Notes: generated from the sequence alone by a model not told the origin. DNA of 51,208 nucleotides from an uncultured Bacteroidales bacterium (GCA_900316045.1 ONBM01000004.1:1-51208), one strand, 5' to 3'. Positions 1 to 9,312 are shown, numbered from the stretch's first letter. Program-made: numbers and translations.

Positions 1-240
1 CTGAATCGCACAGTCCAGCCATTCCTGACGTTTTTCAACCTTGTTGTAAAGCATGGAGAAAAGCCATACCTCGCGGCCCTGAAGCCAGATGAATTTGTCA
101 GTGTCGAAAACGTCACCGTTACGTAAAAGGCATGTGTAGTAGCCTCCGTACTCTTTGTCCTGAGACTTGTTAAGCCAGAAGGGGAGCACGTTGCCGAGTA
201 GCTCGTCCTTGTACTGTTCAGCTAATTGTTTGAAATCCAT
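1..240 (-). CDS. AGE-family (N-acylglucosamine 2-epimerase-like) epimerase, partial
   Basis: Only the first 80 residues are present; the gene continues past the left edge of the window. The ATG is at 240-238 and the frame stays open to base 1. The N-terminus (MDFKQLAEQY...) and the segment FIWLQGREVW-LFSMLYN look like the start of AGE-family (alpha/alpha)6-barrel epimerases, which interconvert N-acetylmannosamine/N-acetylglucosamine or epimerise other sugars at C2. No signal peptide is visible, so it should be cytoplasmic and act on imported sugar. It lies 11 bp after the GHL10-type lipoprotein gene and is probably the last visible gene of the SusC/SusD operon. In Bacteroides fragilis an AGE-type protein is the NanE epimerase for sialic acid use, but no sialic acid lyase or sialidase is seen here, so the substrate is open. 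Confidence 0.8.
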   Translation of the reverse strand, partial: MDFKQLAEQYKDELLGNVLPFWLNKSQDKEYGGYYTCLLRNGDVFDTDKFIWLQGREVWLFSMLYNKVEKRQEWLDCAIQ

Positions 241-251
241 AATTTAAATAT

Positions 252-1577
252 TTATTTTCCATTTTCGGAAAGTGCCCGGGCAATGCCATTCTTAATGGTT
301 TCCCATTTACCATTGTTGATCACATGGACAATGTCAAAAATCATCAATCCGGAGGTTTGTTTTAGGCAATAGTAAGCAGCTTCACCGACATCGAAGCTGG
401 CGTCGGCGCATTGGATTGTCCCGTACATTTTGCAGGCGGAACCGATGTAAGATTTCGCTCTGTTTATTGAATATTCGATTGACTCGTCATTGTTTGGACC
501 GTAGATGGTTGACAGATATGCTCCCAGCAGGAATATGTCCAGCTGGTCGGCAAATCCTGTCTTGTAATATTGGTCTGAGCACCAAGATGAGTAATAGCGG
601 CTGTAGTACTGCGTGTCTTTAAGTGGGTCAATTGTAGGACTTGCCCAGTTTTGGCCGTTTGCGTACAGAGAGCCCCACCAGGATGCGGCCCAATATTCCA
701 AGGTTACGTCACTCTTTATGTTTTTTACGGTTGTCCTTGCTTCTGCTACGAAATCTCGGATTATCTTGGAGCGATACTCCCACCACTGCTTGTAATATTT
801 CCCGGCGACGCGGTTGCCTGATCCGTCGTAGGTGAATATGTCAGCTGGCCAGTTCTCGACCGTCGTGCCGATGTATTTTTCGAAATCTTTCCTGCTGTAG
901 TCCGAGAAATCAGACTGGTAGTCAGGAAAACGGCAATAATCAAGAGCGAAACCGTCAATGTCGTAATCAGTGACTATTTCTTTGATGAATCTCAGGGCGA
1001 ACTCCCGTACTTCCGGTAGGGCTGGATTCAAGAAGGCCGCGACTTTGCTGTTGTCGTTCTTGATGTCTAACATGCCGCTAGGAGTATACTCTATGCAAGT
1101 CTTTCCATTCCATTTGCTGTCAGCCCTGTAGACCGGACCTTGCTTGTTGCTTGGCAATCCCATCGGGAACACTGTCGTGGAAGCAGTGACCTTGATGTTT
1201 CTCTTATGAGCCTCGTCTATGAAAAATTTCAGATAGTCCCAATCTCTGTGGACAGTGTAGTTCTCCAGGCTTGTCGCCTGGGTAAGAATCTTGCTGCTGT
1301 AAAGACAGTCACCTTCGACGCCTTTGACATCGACGACAATCTTGTTGAAACCGCAGTCTTTTATCTTGTCCAGGTAGAATGTAATCGAATCTTTGCTGGC
1401 GAATCGCCTGAAATTCGCAGATGCGTCTATCCAGAGCATAATCTCCTTGGAAGATTGAGTAACCTGGCTGGAGGTGTCTTTATTGTCTAGTGGTGGCGGA
1501 GTCTGATGCCCACCTGAGCAAGACTCCACCAAGCACAAGACTGCAAAGAACGCTGATATCAAATTGATGCGCCTCAT
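252..1577 (-). CDS. GHL10-type family 10-like glycosyl hydrolase lipoprotein
   Basis: 441 residues. A short hydrophobic signal ends in VESC (Cys20), a loose Bacteroidetes lipobox, so the protein is probably lipidated. From about residue 45 it has a TIM-barrel pattern typical of PF02638-like hydrolases: IMLWIDAS near the start, DWDYLKFFIDEAHKRNIKV around 112-130, and DIDGFALDYCRFP at about 206-218, where the Asp after DGFAL is a plausible catalytic residue. Relatives include E. coli DigH (YddW), which cleaves peptidoglycan glycan strands. In a SusC/SusD locus the target is more likely an imported or surface-bound glycan. Its ATG overlaps the stop of the DUF5018 gene by one base (TAATG), implying translational coupling. 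Substrate unknown. Confidence 0.75.
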   Translation of the reverse strand: MRRINLISAFFAVLCLVESCSGGHQTPPPLDNKDTSSQVTQSSKEIMLWIDASANFRRFASKDSITFYLDKIKDCGFNKIVVDVKGVEGDCLYSSKILTQATSLENYTVHRDWDYLKFFIDEAHKRNIKVTASTTVFPMGLPSNKQGPVYRADSKWNGKTCIEYTPSGMLDIKNDNSKVAAFLNPALPEVREFALRFIKEIVTDYDIDGFALDYCRFPDYQSDFSDYSRKDFEKYIGTTVENWPADIFTYDGSGNRVAGKYYKQWWEYRSKIIRDFVAEARTTVKNIKSDVTLEYWAASWWGSLYANGQNWASPTIDPLKDTQYYSRYYSSWCSDQYYKTGFADQLDIFLLGAYLSTIYGPNNDESIEYSINRAKSYIGSACKMYGTIQCADASFDVGEAAYYCLKQTSGLMIFDIVHVINNGKWETIKNGIARALSENGK

Positions 1578-2905
1578 TAAAGTTCTGCTATTTCAAGTTT
1601 CCAGATTCTCACTTCCACGCCTCCGACAAGTGCATAAGCGTAACCGCATCCGTCCGCATCGTTGTAGATGTAGGTGCAAGCTGGATAGTATGTCCCTGCT
1701 GTTGCTGGAATAGTAGCGTCAGCTGCGTTAAGAATTGCGTTTCCAGTCTGGTCGACTATGGAAATATAAGCATTTGGCCATCCTGTCGTGAACACGATAG
1801 CGTACGGGGTGTCGTTGAAGTTGAAAGCACGGATGGCTCCGAATGTGTAGTTGCCCCACATGTTCGTTCCATTACCGACGGTGCCTTGGAATGTGTTGAT
1901 TCTTATTGCAGATGTTCCATCCCAACTCCAGGAACCCACGTTCGCGCCTCCGCCGACTGCGTCCCACATGAACCATGGACCCTCGATGCTGTCGGAGCTG
2001 TTGCTTACCATCTGAGCCCAGCTACCGTCGTTGGAAGGGAAGCCAGTGTTGAGTGAAGCGTAGTATTGAACCATCTGGCCCTTTTCGAATCTCCAGCAGA
2101 AGTGAGGTCCGTTGGCTGAGCGTCCGCCTACGGCTGTGACTATGCCGTTCCCATTGATTATGTCTCCGCATGCGCTGATGAATCCTCCGATAGCTCCCTG
2201 GGAAGGGCCGAGAAGAACAATCGGAGCCTTATCGTAGCCGTCTTTCCAGCAATATATCGTAGAAGGCGCTGCCTCAAATCCTCCGTTGCTAGTCACGCCT
2301 GCAAGAAGATGGCCGGCTGCATCGTTGCACAAATAGCAAATCTGCCCGTCTACCCCTGTCATGTTCAGGTCACCGGCAGATGCCAGGGTGAGCCTGTCGT
2401 AGACTTTCGTCCCAAGAACGAGGTAATTCCCGCTTATTCCCATCCAGCTGGTTGTTCCGGCTCCGAGTTCGGTAGGCGTCTTGCTGTTGAACTGGGACAC
2501 TTTCACATAAGTCTGCACGACTTTCTCGTTAGGCCTTGTCTTATAAGTCCTGGTCGTGGTACCATCCTTCGCCGTTACCGTGAAGCTGATTGGCTGAGTG
2601 TAGTCCATAGGAACCGTTGGATCCGGTGAAATCGTAGCCCCCTCCGAGAGGGTGACGGTTGCGTAGGCGGACTGTATGTTTCTGTATTGGGTGGACTTGT
2701 AAGACACGTCGATTGACTTGTCGTAGTCGTATACATCTCCGATTAGAGAATCGCTTTCGAATTTGAGCACGAAGCTCTCGATCCGGCATGCTTTGTCGCC
2801 TCTGACGACTGGCTCAGGAATAACTTTGTCATCATCGTCGCAGGAGGCGAGAAATAAAGCCCCGAAGGCGATTAATGCTATTGATAAAAATTTATTTGTT
2901 TTCAT
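1577..2905 (-). CDS. DUF5018-domain surface lipoprotein (SusE/F position)
   Basis: 442 residues with a clear lipoprotein signal (LASC, Cys22) followed at once by DDDDK. Acidic residues just after the lipidated Cys form the known Bacteroidetes lipoprotein export signal, so surface exposure is expected. Residues about 38-125 form an Ig-like module ending in a TVTAKDGTTTRTY strand, the typical start of DUF5018 proteins. The remainder is rich in Gly, Trp and short beta-strand patterns (for example WKDGYDKAPIVLLGPSQG) and could be a beta-propeller. It sits two genes downstream of susD, where glycan-binding SusE/SusF-type proteins are usually encoded, so glycan binding is inferred, not shown. Confidence 0.75.
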   Translation of the reverse strand: MKTNKFLSIALIAFGALFLASCDDDDKVIPEPVVRGDKACRIESFVLKFESDSLIGDVYDYDKSIDVSYKSTQYRNIQSAYATVTLSEGATISPDPTVPMDYTQPISFTVTAKDGTTTRTYKTRPNEKVVQTYVKVSQFNSKTPTELGAGTTSWMGISGNYLVLGTKVYDRLTLASAGDLNMTGVDGQICYLCNDAAGHLLAGVTSNGGFEAAPSTIYCWKDGYDKAPIVLLGPSQGAIGGFISACGDIINGNGIVTAVGGRSANGPHFCWRFEKGQMVQYYASLNTGFPSNDGSWAQMVSNSSDSIEGPWFMWDAVGGGANVGSWSWDGTSAIRINTFQGTVGNGTNMWGNYTFGAIRAFNFNDTPYAIVFTTGWPNAYISIVDQTGNAILNAADATIPATAGTYYPACTYIYNDADGCGYAYALVGGVEVRIWKLEIAEL

Positions 2906-2933
2906 ATTCGTTTATCTTTTACTTGTTGATTAT

Positions 2934-3329
2934 TTATTGTTCGGTACGTCTTACATAAAATGCCCATAGCGTGTAGGTCCTGCTTCCGCCATCACCTCCG
3001 GTGACGGTGATCTCGTATGGTTCCGAAAGGTCTTTCAGCCCAGAGAGCGAAGGTGTAACGTAAGCGTCATATTCCAGGTTCGCCCTAACCATCAGGCTCG
3101 TGACATCGTATTTGTCTCGCAATGTCTTAGGTATCGGGAAAAATATTTCCCCTGTAGTCTCGTCAATGAATCCGGCAAGGCCTGCGCCACCTCCTGCGGG
3201 CTGGATTTCTATGGAATGAATCGAACTATCCGTATGTTCGAACTCTGGATCTGCTTTGGCGCAAGATGCCATGAATATCGTGGCAATGGCGCCAAGTGCT
3301 GCATATAATACTATTTTCGCTGTTTTCAT
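2934..3329 (-). CDS. small DUF5018-like lipoprotein next to SusD
   Basis: 131 residues from the ATG at 3329-3327 (MKTAKIVLY...). A longer frame exists upstream but would run back into susD. An alternative ATG four codons earlier (3341) is possible. The signal ends in MASC (Cys23). The mature part is one Ig-like domain of about 100 residues ending YEITVTGGDGGSRTYTLWAF-YVRR, resembling the N-terminal module of the next protein (TVTAKDGTTTRTY). It therefore looks like a stand-alone copy of that surface module. It lies 16 bp after susD and 28 bp before the DUF5018 gene. Function unknown; a role in glycan binding or in stabilising the SusCD complex is a guess from position. Confidence 0.65.
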   Translation of the reverse strand: MKTAKIVLYAALGAIATIFMASCAKADPEFEHTDSSIHSIEIQPAGGGAGLAGFIDETTGEIFFPIPKTLRDKYDVTSLMVRANLEYDAYVTPSLSGLKDLSEPYEITVTGGDGGSRTYTLWAFYVRRTEQ

Positions 3330-3345
3330 ATTCGAATGCATAAGA

Positions 3346-4989
3346 TTAAATCCATCCCTCATTGTTAGTGCAAAGTTTGTTGTTCGACCTTTCGGACAGA
3401 GGAATGGCGAATTTGTAGTAACGGTTGTAGAAAATCCTGGTGTTTCCGGCATCGGCGTCGACTTGCTGGTAAGAATAGGTCCCGTCATCGCTTCTGGTTA
3501 TCCTTACGCCATGCACTGAGGTTCCGTTGATGACTTCCTCAGCTAGCTTCCAGCGCCTCAGATCCCAGTAACGGAAGCCCTCTCCTGCCAGCTCGACCAT
3601 TCTCTCATGCCTAAGGCATTCCATGAAGGCTTCTTTCGTCGTCGCATTGCGGGCAGGGAGTCCTACGCGTGAGCGCACAGTATTCAGAGCCTCCAGTGCC
3701 TGGGCGCTATTGGACGTCCAATTGCTTTCGGCAAGAGCCTCTGCTTTGTTGAGAAGCACCTCAGCGTACCTGATGACTATGTTATACTGAGAAGAATTGT
3801 TCGTTACGTAGCTTTTGTCGTTGTCTCTAAGGTACTTACGTAAATAGTATCCAGTCACGGTAGTCCCGGCGCTTCCGGAATTCTCGTATGCCTTGAACCC
3901 ATCTGCGCCTCCTACATAAGTCTGTAGGGTTCTTCCCATCCAGCTGGCGCCATTGTATAGAATGGTTGCGTAGAATCTTGGCTCGCGGTTGGAGTAGGGG
4001 TCGCTGCCATAGGCATCCCAGCTGAAAGCAGTCCCGTCTGCCATCTCATAGCTATCGACAAGCTCGCTGGTCGGGGCGAAAGCAGAATATATCTGTTTCC
4101 CGTATTGGGTGTCACCCGATGGACGGACGAAAGTGTCGTAGTTGTGGGTCAGTGCGCCGGCGAGAAAGTCGCAAGCGAAGCAAATCTCGGGATTGCTGAC
4201 AGAAGAATTGAAGACATTCGCATAGCTTTGGTCGAGGGTGGCACCTTCGGCTGCGACCTTGTTGGCAGCGTCAATGGCGACATCCCAGTTTTGGGCGTAC
4301 AGAGCTACCCTGCTCAGCAGAGCGTAAGCAGCTTTCTTGGTGGCGCGGCCCGTGTTGCCAGAATCCCAAGATGACGGAAGGTCTTCCCCCGCTGCCTTAA
4401 GTTCATTGATGATGAATTTCCAGCAATCTTCCTCGCTAGAGCGAGCCTTGTCGTTTTCATTGGGTCCATCGACCTCTGTCCTGAGGATAACCCCGCCGTA
4501 GACTCGGCAGAGAAGATAGTATGTGTAAGCGCGGCAGAAACGGACTTCGGCGATTCTGATTTTCAGCCAGTCATCCCCGAATTTCTTTCCGTACTCTGGA
4601 GCGTCGCGGAGAAATTCGTTCTCTCGCCTGATTCGCCCATAGTTGTCGGACCAGCACTCAAACGCGCCTGCGCTGTTGCTGTTGAACGCTGACTCTTGGA
4701 AAAGTGTCTTGTTATAGTTGTGTTCGTACAGATCCCATGAACAGCTCTTCAGAATGTCTGAATATGCATCCGTGAGCCATGGCGAAGAATAGCCGCCATT
4801 GCCGTAAATTTCGGAATGGTCGCGGAAGGTGGTGTAAAGTGACAGCGTGTAGCTGTCTGCCACTGACTCAGACGCCCAGACCGTGGCTGCAGAGTACCTG
4901 TCGGTAGGATCAATGTCCAGAACGTCCGAGCAAGCTCCTAAGGTAACCAGCAGCAGGAAAAGAAAAACTGAATATATTGTCTTTTTCAT
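3346..4989 (-). CDS. susD: RagB/SusD family nutrient-binding outer membrane lipoprotein
   Basis: 547 residues. Lipoprotein signal with GAC lipobox (Cys20), then SDVLDIDPTDRYS, the standard SusD start (a 'LDxxP' motif). The middle carries TPR-like helices (residues about 140-260, including FCRAYTYYLLCRVYGGVIL) and the C-terminus has the conserved SusD features IRYAEVLLNKAEAL, ALNTVRSRVGLP and RHERMVELAGEGFRYWDLRRW. SusD proteins cap the SusC barrel on the outer membrane surface and bind glycan. The gene follows susC by 11 bp. It ends KLCTNNEGWI, slightly unlike the usual 'NPGY' end but complete. Confidence 0.96.
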   Translation of the reverse strand: MKKTIYSVFLFLLLVTLGACSDVLDIDPTDRYSAATVWASESVADSYTLSLYTTFRDHSEIYGNGGYSSPWLTDAYSDILKSCSWDLYEHNYNKTLFQESAFNSNSAGAFECWSDNYGRIRRENEFLRDAPEYGKKFGDDWLKIRIAEVRFCRAYTYYLLCRVYGGVILRTEVDGPNENDKARSSEEDCWKFIINELKAAGEDLPSSWDSGNTGRATKKAAYALLSRVALYAQNWDVAIDAANKVAAEGATLDQSYANVFNSSVSNPEICFACDFLAGALTHNYDTFVRPSGDTQYGKQIYSAFAPTSELVDSYEMADGTAFSWDAYGSDPYSNREPRFYATILYNGASWMGRTLQTYVGGADGFKAYENSGSAGTTVTGYYLRKYLRDNDKSYVTNNSSQYNIVIRYAEVLLNKAEALAESNWTSNSAQALEALNTVRSRVGLPARNATTKEAFMECLRHERMVELAGEGFRYWDLRRWKLAEEVINGTSVHGVRITRSDDGTYSYQQVDADAGNTRIFYNRYYKFAIPLSERSNNKLCTNNEGWI

Positions 4990-5000
4990 TGTATTCTGGA

Positions 5001-8000
5001 TTAGAATGTTATGTTAAGTCCGAAACTGTAAGTCTTCTGTTGTGGATAATAACCGTTGTTTACAGAAGGCATCTCAGGGTCAACGTATTTGAACGAGCTG
5101 AAAGTGAGAAGGTTGGTTCCTGCCAGGTAGACTCTGAGGCCATCTATTCCCGTATGCCTGAGAATCTGCTGAGGTATCTCGTACCCTAACTGGAGGTTTT
5201 TGAGCCTGAGGTATGAACCATTCTTCACCCACCAAGTGGAAGGCCATGCATTGTTGCCATTGGCTATCGTGCTCAGCCTCGGGTACTTGGCATCGGCGTG
5301 GTCTGGCCTCCATGCGTTTTCGACCAGGTAGTAAGGCGCATTCCCGTTGTGGTAGAATGGCCTCGTGTACATGGTGTTGTCGAATACTCCTGAGTTGTAG
5401 GCTGCGCTCAGCTGATAGCTGCATTTGGCTACGCCCTGCCATAAAGCCGAGAGATAGAGGTTCTTGTATCCCACGTCCATGGAAAGAGAGAAATTGAATT
5501 CCGGCATGTACGGGTTCCCAATCTTTACGAAATCCCCGGCTGCGTCAATCTTTCCATCACCGTTAATATCTGCGTACATGATGTCACCCAGCCTCTTTGT
5601 TCCGGAAGGAGCGGTCGGCGAGTTGTCTATGTCTTCCTGTGTCTGGTACAGTCCTATTGCCTTGAATCCATAGAGGGTGCCCATTGTTTTTCCGAGAATT
5701 GCCCTGTACATAGGGTGATCATCCGAAATCTGCTTGGAGAGCACTCTGTTGTGGGCCCATGACAAAGTTCCCCTCAAAGAGTAGTTCCATCCGGAGTTGA
5801 ATGTCTGGGCGTGTTTCAAGACAAGCTCGAATCCTCTGTTGTCAACCTTGCCTGAATTTTTGATTCCTGGCACGTTGCCTCCCAGTGAAGGAGCGTAGGA
5901 ACCGCTCACGGATTCCAGAATGTCGGAAGTAACCTTATAGAACCAGTCGAATTCTATTCCGAGGAGACCCTTCCATGCGTCCATTTCGAATCCGAAGTTC
6001 CAGCTGTGCGTCCTGGACCAAGTGAGATCCTTGTACACGTAGTTCGTCGTATAGAATGCGGTCTTGCCATTGCCTCCAAGGATGTAGGCGAAGGAAGGAG
6101 CCGTGGTTGAATATGACTGCATGTACAGGTATGGCGATGTGTCATCGGATCCAAGCTCTCCGTACGATGCCCTGAATTTCAGATAGTCGATCGCCGGAAG
6201 TGCGTCCTGGAAGAAGCGCTCTTTCGATGCTACCCATCCTAGGGCTAAAGAAGGGAAAAATCCCCAGCGGTTCTCCGGAGCAAATTTGTACGAACCATCC
6301 TCTCGGAAAGAAAATTCCGCCAGATATCGTTCATCATAAGCGTACGTTGCCCTTCCGGCAACGCTGGCCATTGATGAATAGCCGTATGTGCCGCTTACGG
6401 GAACCGATATTCCTTCCCAAGAGTTGCCATTGGCAAGATCCACCGGGAATTCAGCATAGTAGCCGTTCTTTACTCCGGTCATGTTATCGGAATAGTTCTT
6501 CTGCTGCTCGTAGAGCAGCAGGCCGGTAACCATGTGCTTCCCGAATGTCCTTTCGTAGCTGAGAGACGGCCTTATCATGTAAGTGTCATCGAGCGTGTTG
6601 GATTTCGTGAAAGTGCTCGTGGTACCGATTCCGGATGCGTACACTAGATCCGAAGACATGGTGGTCGTGTTGAATGAGCGCAGCTGGTATGAATGCAGGA
6701 AGCTTCTATTCAAGGTGTTCCCATAGTCATAGGAGCCGAAGAGAGATGCTTTCAGTCCCTGGAGGAAAGGGATGTTCTTGAAGTCGTATTCCAGCCTGGC
6801 ATTCCCTTCAAACCTCCACTGGCGCTGATGCTGATAGCCGCTTTGCTCAATGGCGGCTACAGGCTGTTCGGTGTAAGAGCCGTCATAGTACCCCTGTGCC
6901 ATGCCGTCGTAGGTTGGTGCGATGATCGGGATGGCGTAAATTGCCTGTGAGATAGGGTTGAACTCATTTTGGCTGTTCATGTATAAGCCTGGGTTTTCGT
7001 ACTTATCCTGATAGGCAGTGATGTTTAAGCTGAGATTGAGATTCTCCGCTATCTTTGTCTTCACGTTCGAGCGGACGTTGTAGCGCTTGTAGGACGTATT
7101 GTCCACGATGCCATCCTGATCAAGATAACCAAGGCTGACGTAATAAGTCGTCCTGGCGTTTCCGCCGGTAGCGGAAATGTTGTGCTGGTGCGTGAATCCG
7201 TGATTCTTGAACAAGAGATCCAGCCAGTCTGTCTCTCCATAGATTCCATCCTCTTTCATCTTCTGGATCGTGGCGTCTGTCCAAAGAGGATCGAGCCCGT
7301 CCAGTTCCCTGGCCTTGTTGTGCCATCCAATGTAGTCGGAAGCGTTCAGAAGCTCCGGCATGGCCGTGTTTTTCGTGAATGTCACTGACCCGTCGTAAGT
7401 CAGCTTCGGCTTGCCTTCCGAGCCGCTTTTAGTGGTGACGAGAATGACTCCGTTGGCACCCCTCACTCCGTAGATGGCAGAGGTTGCTGCATCCTTAAGG
7501 ACGGAGATGGATGCAATGTCATTAGGATTCAGCGTGTTGATGGCTCTGGGAACGCCGTCGACCAGCGTCAGAGGGCTGGAGTCGGTGAAGGTTGAATAAC
7601 CCCTGATGGTAATGCTGGCTTCATCTGCGCCAGGCTTTCCTGAGCGCTGAATTGTCGTGAGGCCAGGAAGCTTTCCGGTCATGAGGTTGGATACGTTCGT
7701 CATAGGAGCTTTGATAAGCTCCTTGCTGTTGACCTGGGAAACCGATCCGACGACGAACTGCTTTCTCTGTGTCGCATAACCTACGACAACGATCTCATTC
7801 AGTTTCGTGGCATCCTCCTCGATAGAGATGTCGATTTTCGAGCGTTTCCCGACAGCTACCTCTTTGTCTTTGTAGCCAAGGCAAGAGAACACGAGGACAT
7901 CGCTTCCGGAATTTACCGTAATGGCGTACTCACCGTTGGCATCCGTTGACGTGCCATGCGTTTTGTCGCCCTTAAGAAAGACTGCTACTCCAGGGAGCGG

Positions 8001-8129
8001 CAACCCTGACTCATCTGTCACTTTCCCTGATATGGAGGTCTGGGCGAAAGTCGTCCAGGCAGCAGCCATCATCAGCAGGATCGTTGCCGACAGTTTTGAT
8101 AGCAATCGCATTGTCAAAGATGATTTCAT
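5001..8129 (-). CDS. susC: SusC/RagA family TonB-dependent outer membrane transporter
   Basis: 1042 residues from the ATG at 8129-8127; a GTG two codons earlier is possible but less likely. A signal peptide runs to about residue 30 (TTFAQ). It is followed by the carboxypeptidase-regulatory-like domain (TSISGKVTDESGLPLPGVAV), then the SusC box VVVGYATQRK, the plug (LMTGKLPGLTTIQRSGKPG; GVRGANGVILVTTKSG) and a long beta-barrel ending in YSFGLNITF, a proper aromatic C-terminal beta signal. It imports oligosaccharide into the periplasm, powered by TonB-ExbBD, together with the adjacent SusD. No anti-sigma-interacting N-terminal extension is seen, so control is more likely by the neighbouring ROK protein than by an ECF sigma/anti-sigma pair. 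Confidence 0.97.
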   Translation of the reverse strand: MKSSLTMRLLSKLSATILLMMAAAWTTFAQTSISGKVTDESGLPLPGVAVFLKGDKTHGTSTDANGEYAITVNSGSDVLVFSCLGYKDKEVAVGKRSKIDISIEEDATKLNEIVVVGYATQRKQFVVGSVSQVNSKELIKAPMTNVSNLMTGKLPGLTTIQRSGKPGADEASITIRGYSTFTDSSPLTLVDGVPRAINTLNPNDIASISVLKDAATSAIYGVRGANGVILVTTKSGSEGKPKLTYDGSVTFTKNTAMPELLNASDYIGWHNKARELDGLDPLWTDATIQKMKEDGIYGETDWLDLLFKNHGFTHQHNISATGGNARTTYYVSLGYLDQDGIVDNTSYKRYNVRSNVKTKIAENLNLSLNITAYQDKYENPGLYMNSQNEFNPISQAIYAIPIIAPTYDGMAQGYYDGSYTEQPVAAIEQSGYQHQRQWRFEGNARLEYDFKNIPFLQGLKASLFGSYDYGNTLNRSFLHSYQLRSFNTTTMSSDLVYASGIGTTSTFTKSNTLDDTYMIRPSLSYERTFGKHMVTGLLLYEQQKNYSDNMTGVKNGYYAEFPVDLANGNSWEGISVPVSGTYGYSSMASVAGRATYAYDERYLAEFSFREDGSYKFAPENRWGFFPSLALGWVASKERFFQDALPAIDYLKFRASYGELGSDDTSPYLYMQSYSTTAPSFAYILGGNGKTAFYTTNYVYKDLTWSRTHSWNFGFEMDAWKGLLGIEFDWFYKVTSDILESVSGSYAPSLGGNVPGIKNSGKVDNRGFELVLKHAQTFNSGWNYSLRGTLSWAHNRVLSKQISDDHPMYRAILGKTMGTLYGFKAIGLYQTQEDIDNSPTAPSGTKRLGDIMYADINGDGKIDAAGDFVKIGNPYMPEFNFSLSMDVGYKNLYLSALWQGVAKCSYQLSAAYNSGVFDNTMYTRPFYHNGNAPYYLVENAWRPDHADAKYPRLSTIANGNNAWPSTWWVKNGSYLRLKNLQLGYEIPQQILRHTGIDGLRVYLAGTNLLTFSSFKYVDPEMPSVNNGYYPQQKTYSFGLNITF

Positions 8130-8156
8130 ACACACTACTAATTAACTTTAACTATA

Positions 8157-9254
8157 TTACTTTATGTCAAAATATTCTTTGTATCTGTCATATAAATGCC
8201 CTGCCTGGAGGTATGCCGACTGAGGGCTCATGAAATGGGAGAATTCGAAGGTTATGGCCTTGTCATAACCACAGCGTCTGGCGGCCTCCAGTTTCAGCCT
8301 CAGCTTGTCGAACTTGATAGGGAAGAAATGGATAGGCATGTCGCGGTCGAAGCTTTCTGCATTGGTCCAGCATTGCATGCCGTACTTGTCTGCCAGCTTC
8401 TTATTTACGGAGAAGAAGGCATCCAACTCGTCATAATCTATGTGTCCATCCTGGAAAGCACAAGCATCGACATATTCATGGATCCCATCGAATATCTCGT
8501 TCCACTCTTTCTCATGCTGCTCGACAGAGACTGCTTGCTCTTTGGTAAGGTTCCCGCTTGCCGCATCCACGGCTTTCTTCCCGTCTATCCAAGGGGAGAT
8601 GAACGTCGGCAGGCCTCCAGACACGTCCTTGCACTGCCTTCCCATTGTCCTGAACGACTCTATGGCTCCCTTCGTGGCCCTGCTGATTTCCCCGCTGATG
8701 TACCAGCCGCCGAAACTCTTGTGCCTGCTGCCGTACATTCTCCATACCTCATCGATGACGTATTTGTTTGCTTCGACTTCGTAAGACATGTCGCCAGTGT
8801 CCCAATATTTGCCAGAGTCGTACAAACCGAAATAGAATTTCATCCCATACTTATCTGAAAGTTGCAAGAATAATTCTATGAGATCCACAGAGGGCATGTA
8901 GCAACCTTGCTTAAGCAGGTACGGAGATGGATAAGTGATGAATTTGCGGTAACCGGAGCGGATGACGATCACTGTATCGATGCCGATGGCCCTCATATAC
9001 TGAAAATCCTTGTCCCATTCTTTTGCTCCCCAGTTCTGGTGAGGTATGTCATGGGAAATTTCATCCAGGAACGTTCCAGTGATTCTAAGCCCGTTGTTTT
9101 TTGGCACTATCAGCTGCCCGCCATTTGCTTTCTCGTTGAGAATTTTAGCCTCTTTGCCTGCCTGGCTGGCATGCAGCAGAGAAGGAGCGGCAATTATTGA
9201 AGCTCCAGCGAGAGCTGATTTCTTAATAAATTCCCTTCTTGATGTGTTGCTCAT
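8157..9254 (-). CDS. DUF4434-type putative glycoside hydrolase with Tat signal
   Basis: 365 residues, first gene of the SusCD operon. The N-terminus SRREFIKKSALAGASIIAAP is a twin-arginine (Tat) signal, so a folded protein is probably exported to the periplasm. The rest looks like a TIM barrel of the DUF4434 group: GLRITGTFLDEISHDIPHQN, YMRAIGIDTVIVIRSGY, KFYFGLYDSGKYW, FGGWYISGEIS and CWTNAESF. The Glu in WYISGEIS and the Glu in TNAESF sit where retaining TIM-barrel glycosidases carry acid/base and nucleophile, which is inference from pattern. Start ATG at 9254-9252; susC follows after 27 bp. The substrate is not known for the family as far as I am aware. Confidence 0.75.
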   Translation of the reverse strand: MSNTSRREFIKKSALAGASIIAAPSLLHASQAGKEAKILNEKANGGQLIVPKNNGLRITGTFLDEISHDIPHQNWGAKEWDKDFQYMRAIGIDTVIVIRSGYRKFITYPSPYLLKQGCYMPSVDLIELFLQLSDKYGMKFYFGLYDSGKYWDTGDMSYEVEANKYVIDEVWRMYGSRHKSFGGWYISGEISRATKGAIESFRTMGRQCKDVSGGLPTFISPWIDGKKAVDAASGNLTKEQAVSVEQHEKEWNEIFDGIHEYVDACAFQDGHIDYDELDAFFSVNKKLADKYGMQCWTNAESFDRDMPIHFFPIKFDKLRLKLEAARRCGYDKAITFEFSHFMSPQSAYLQAGHLYDRYKEYFDIK

Positions 9255-9281
9255 AATTGATAATTAAAGCGCATTCCTATG

Positions 9282-9312
9282 CGAAGATATTAATATTTTT
9301 ACTAATTGGCAA
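9282..9312 (-). promoter_or_regulatory. candidate promoter of the DUF4434-SusC-SusD operon
   Basis: On the minus strand TATCTTCG (9289-9282) fits the Bacteroidetes -7 box TAnnTTTG with one mismatch. A TTG lies 20 bp upstream (9312-9310), matching the -33 element. Transcription would begin near 9275, about 20 bases before the ATG at 9254. The spacer is occupied by one half of the shared AT-rich element at 9290-9333. Confidence 0.5.

Noticed and set aside
3330..3488. 53-codon extension of the small lipoprotein frame
   Set aside because: It lies inside susD; the ATG at 3329 starts a proper lipoprotein signal.
8196..8858. 220-codon plus-strand frame opposite the DUF4434 gene
   Set aside because: Fully antisense to a gene with a clear Tat signal and family motifs; its own sequence shows no domain.
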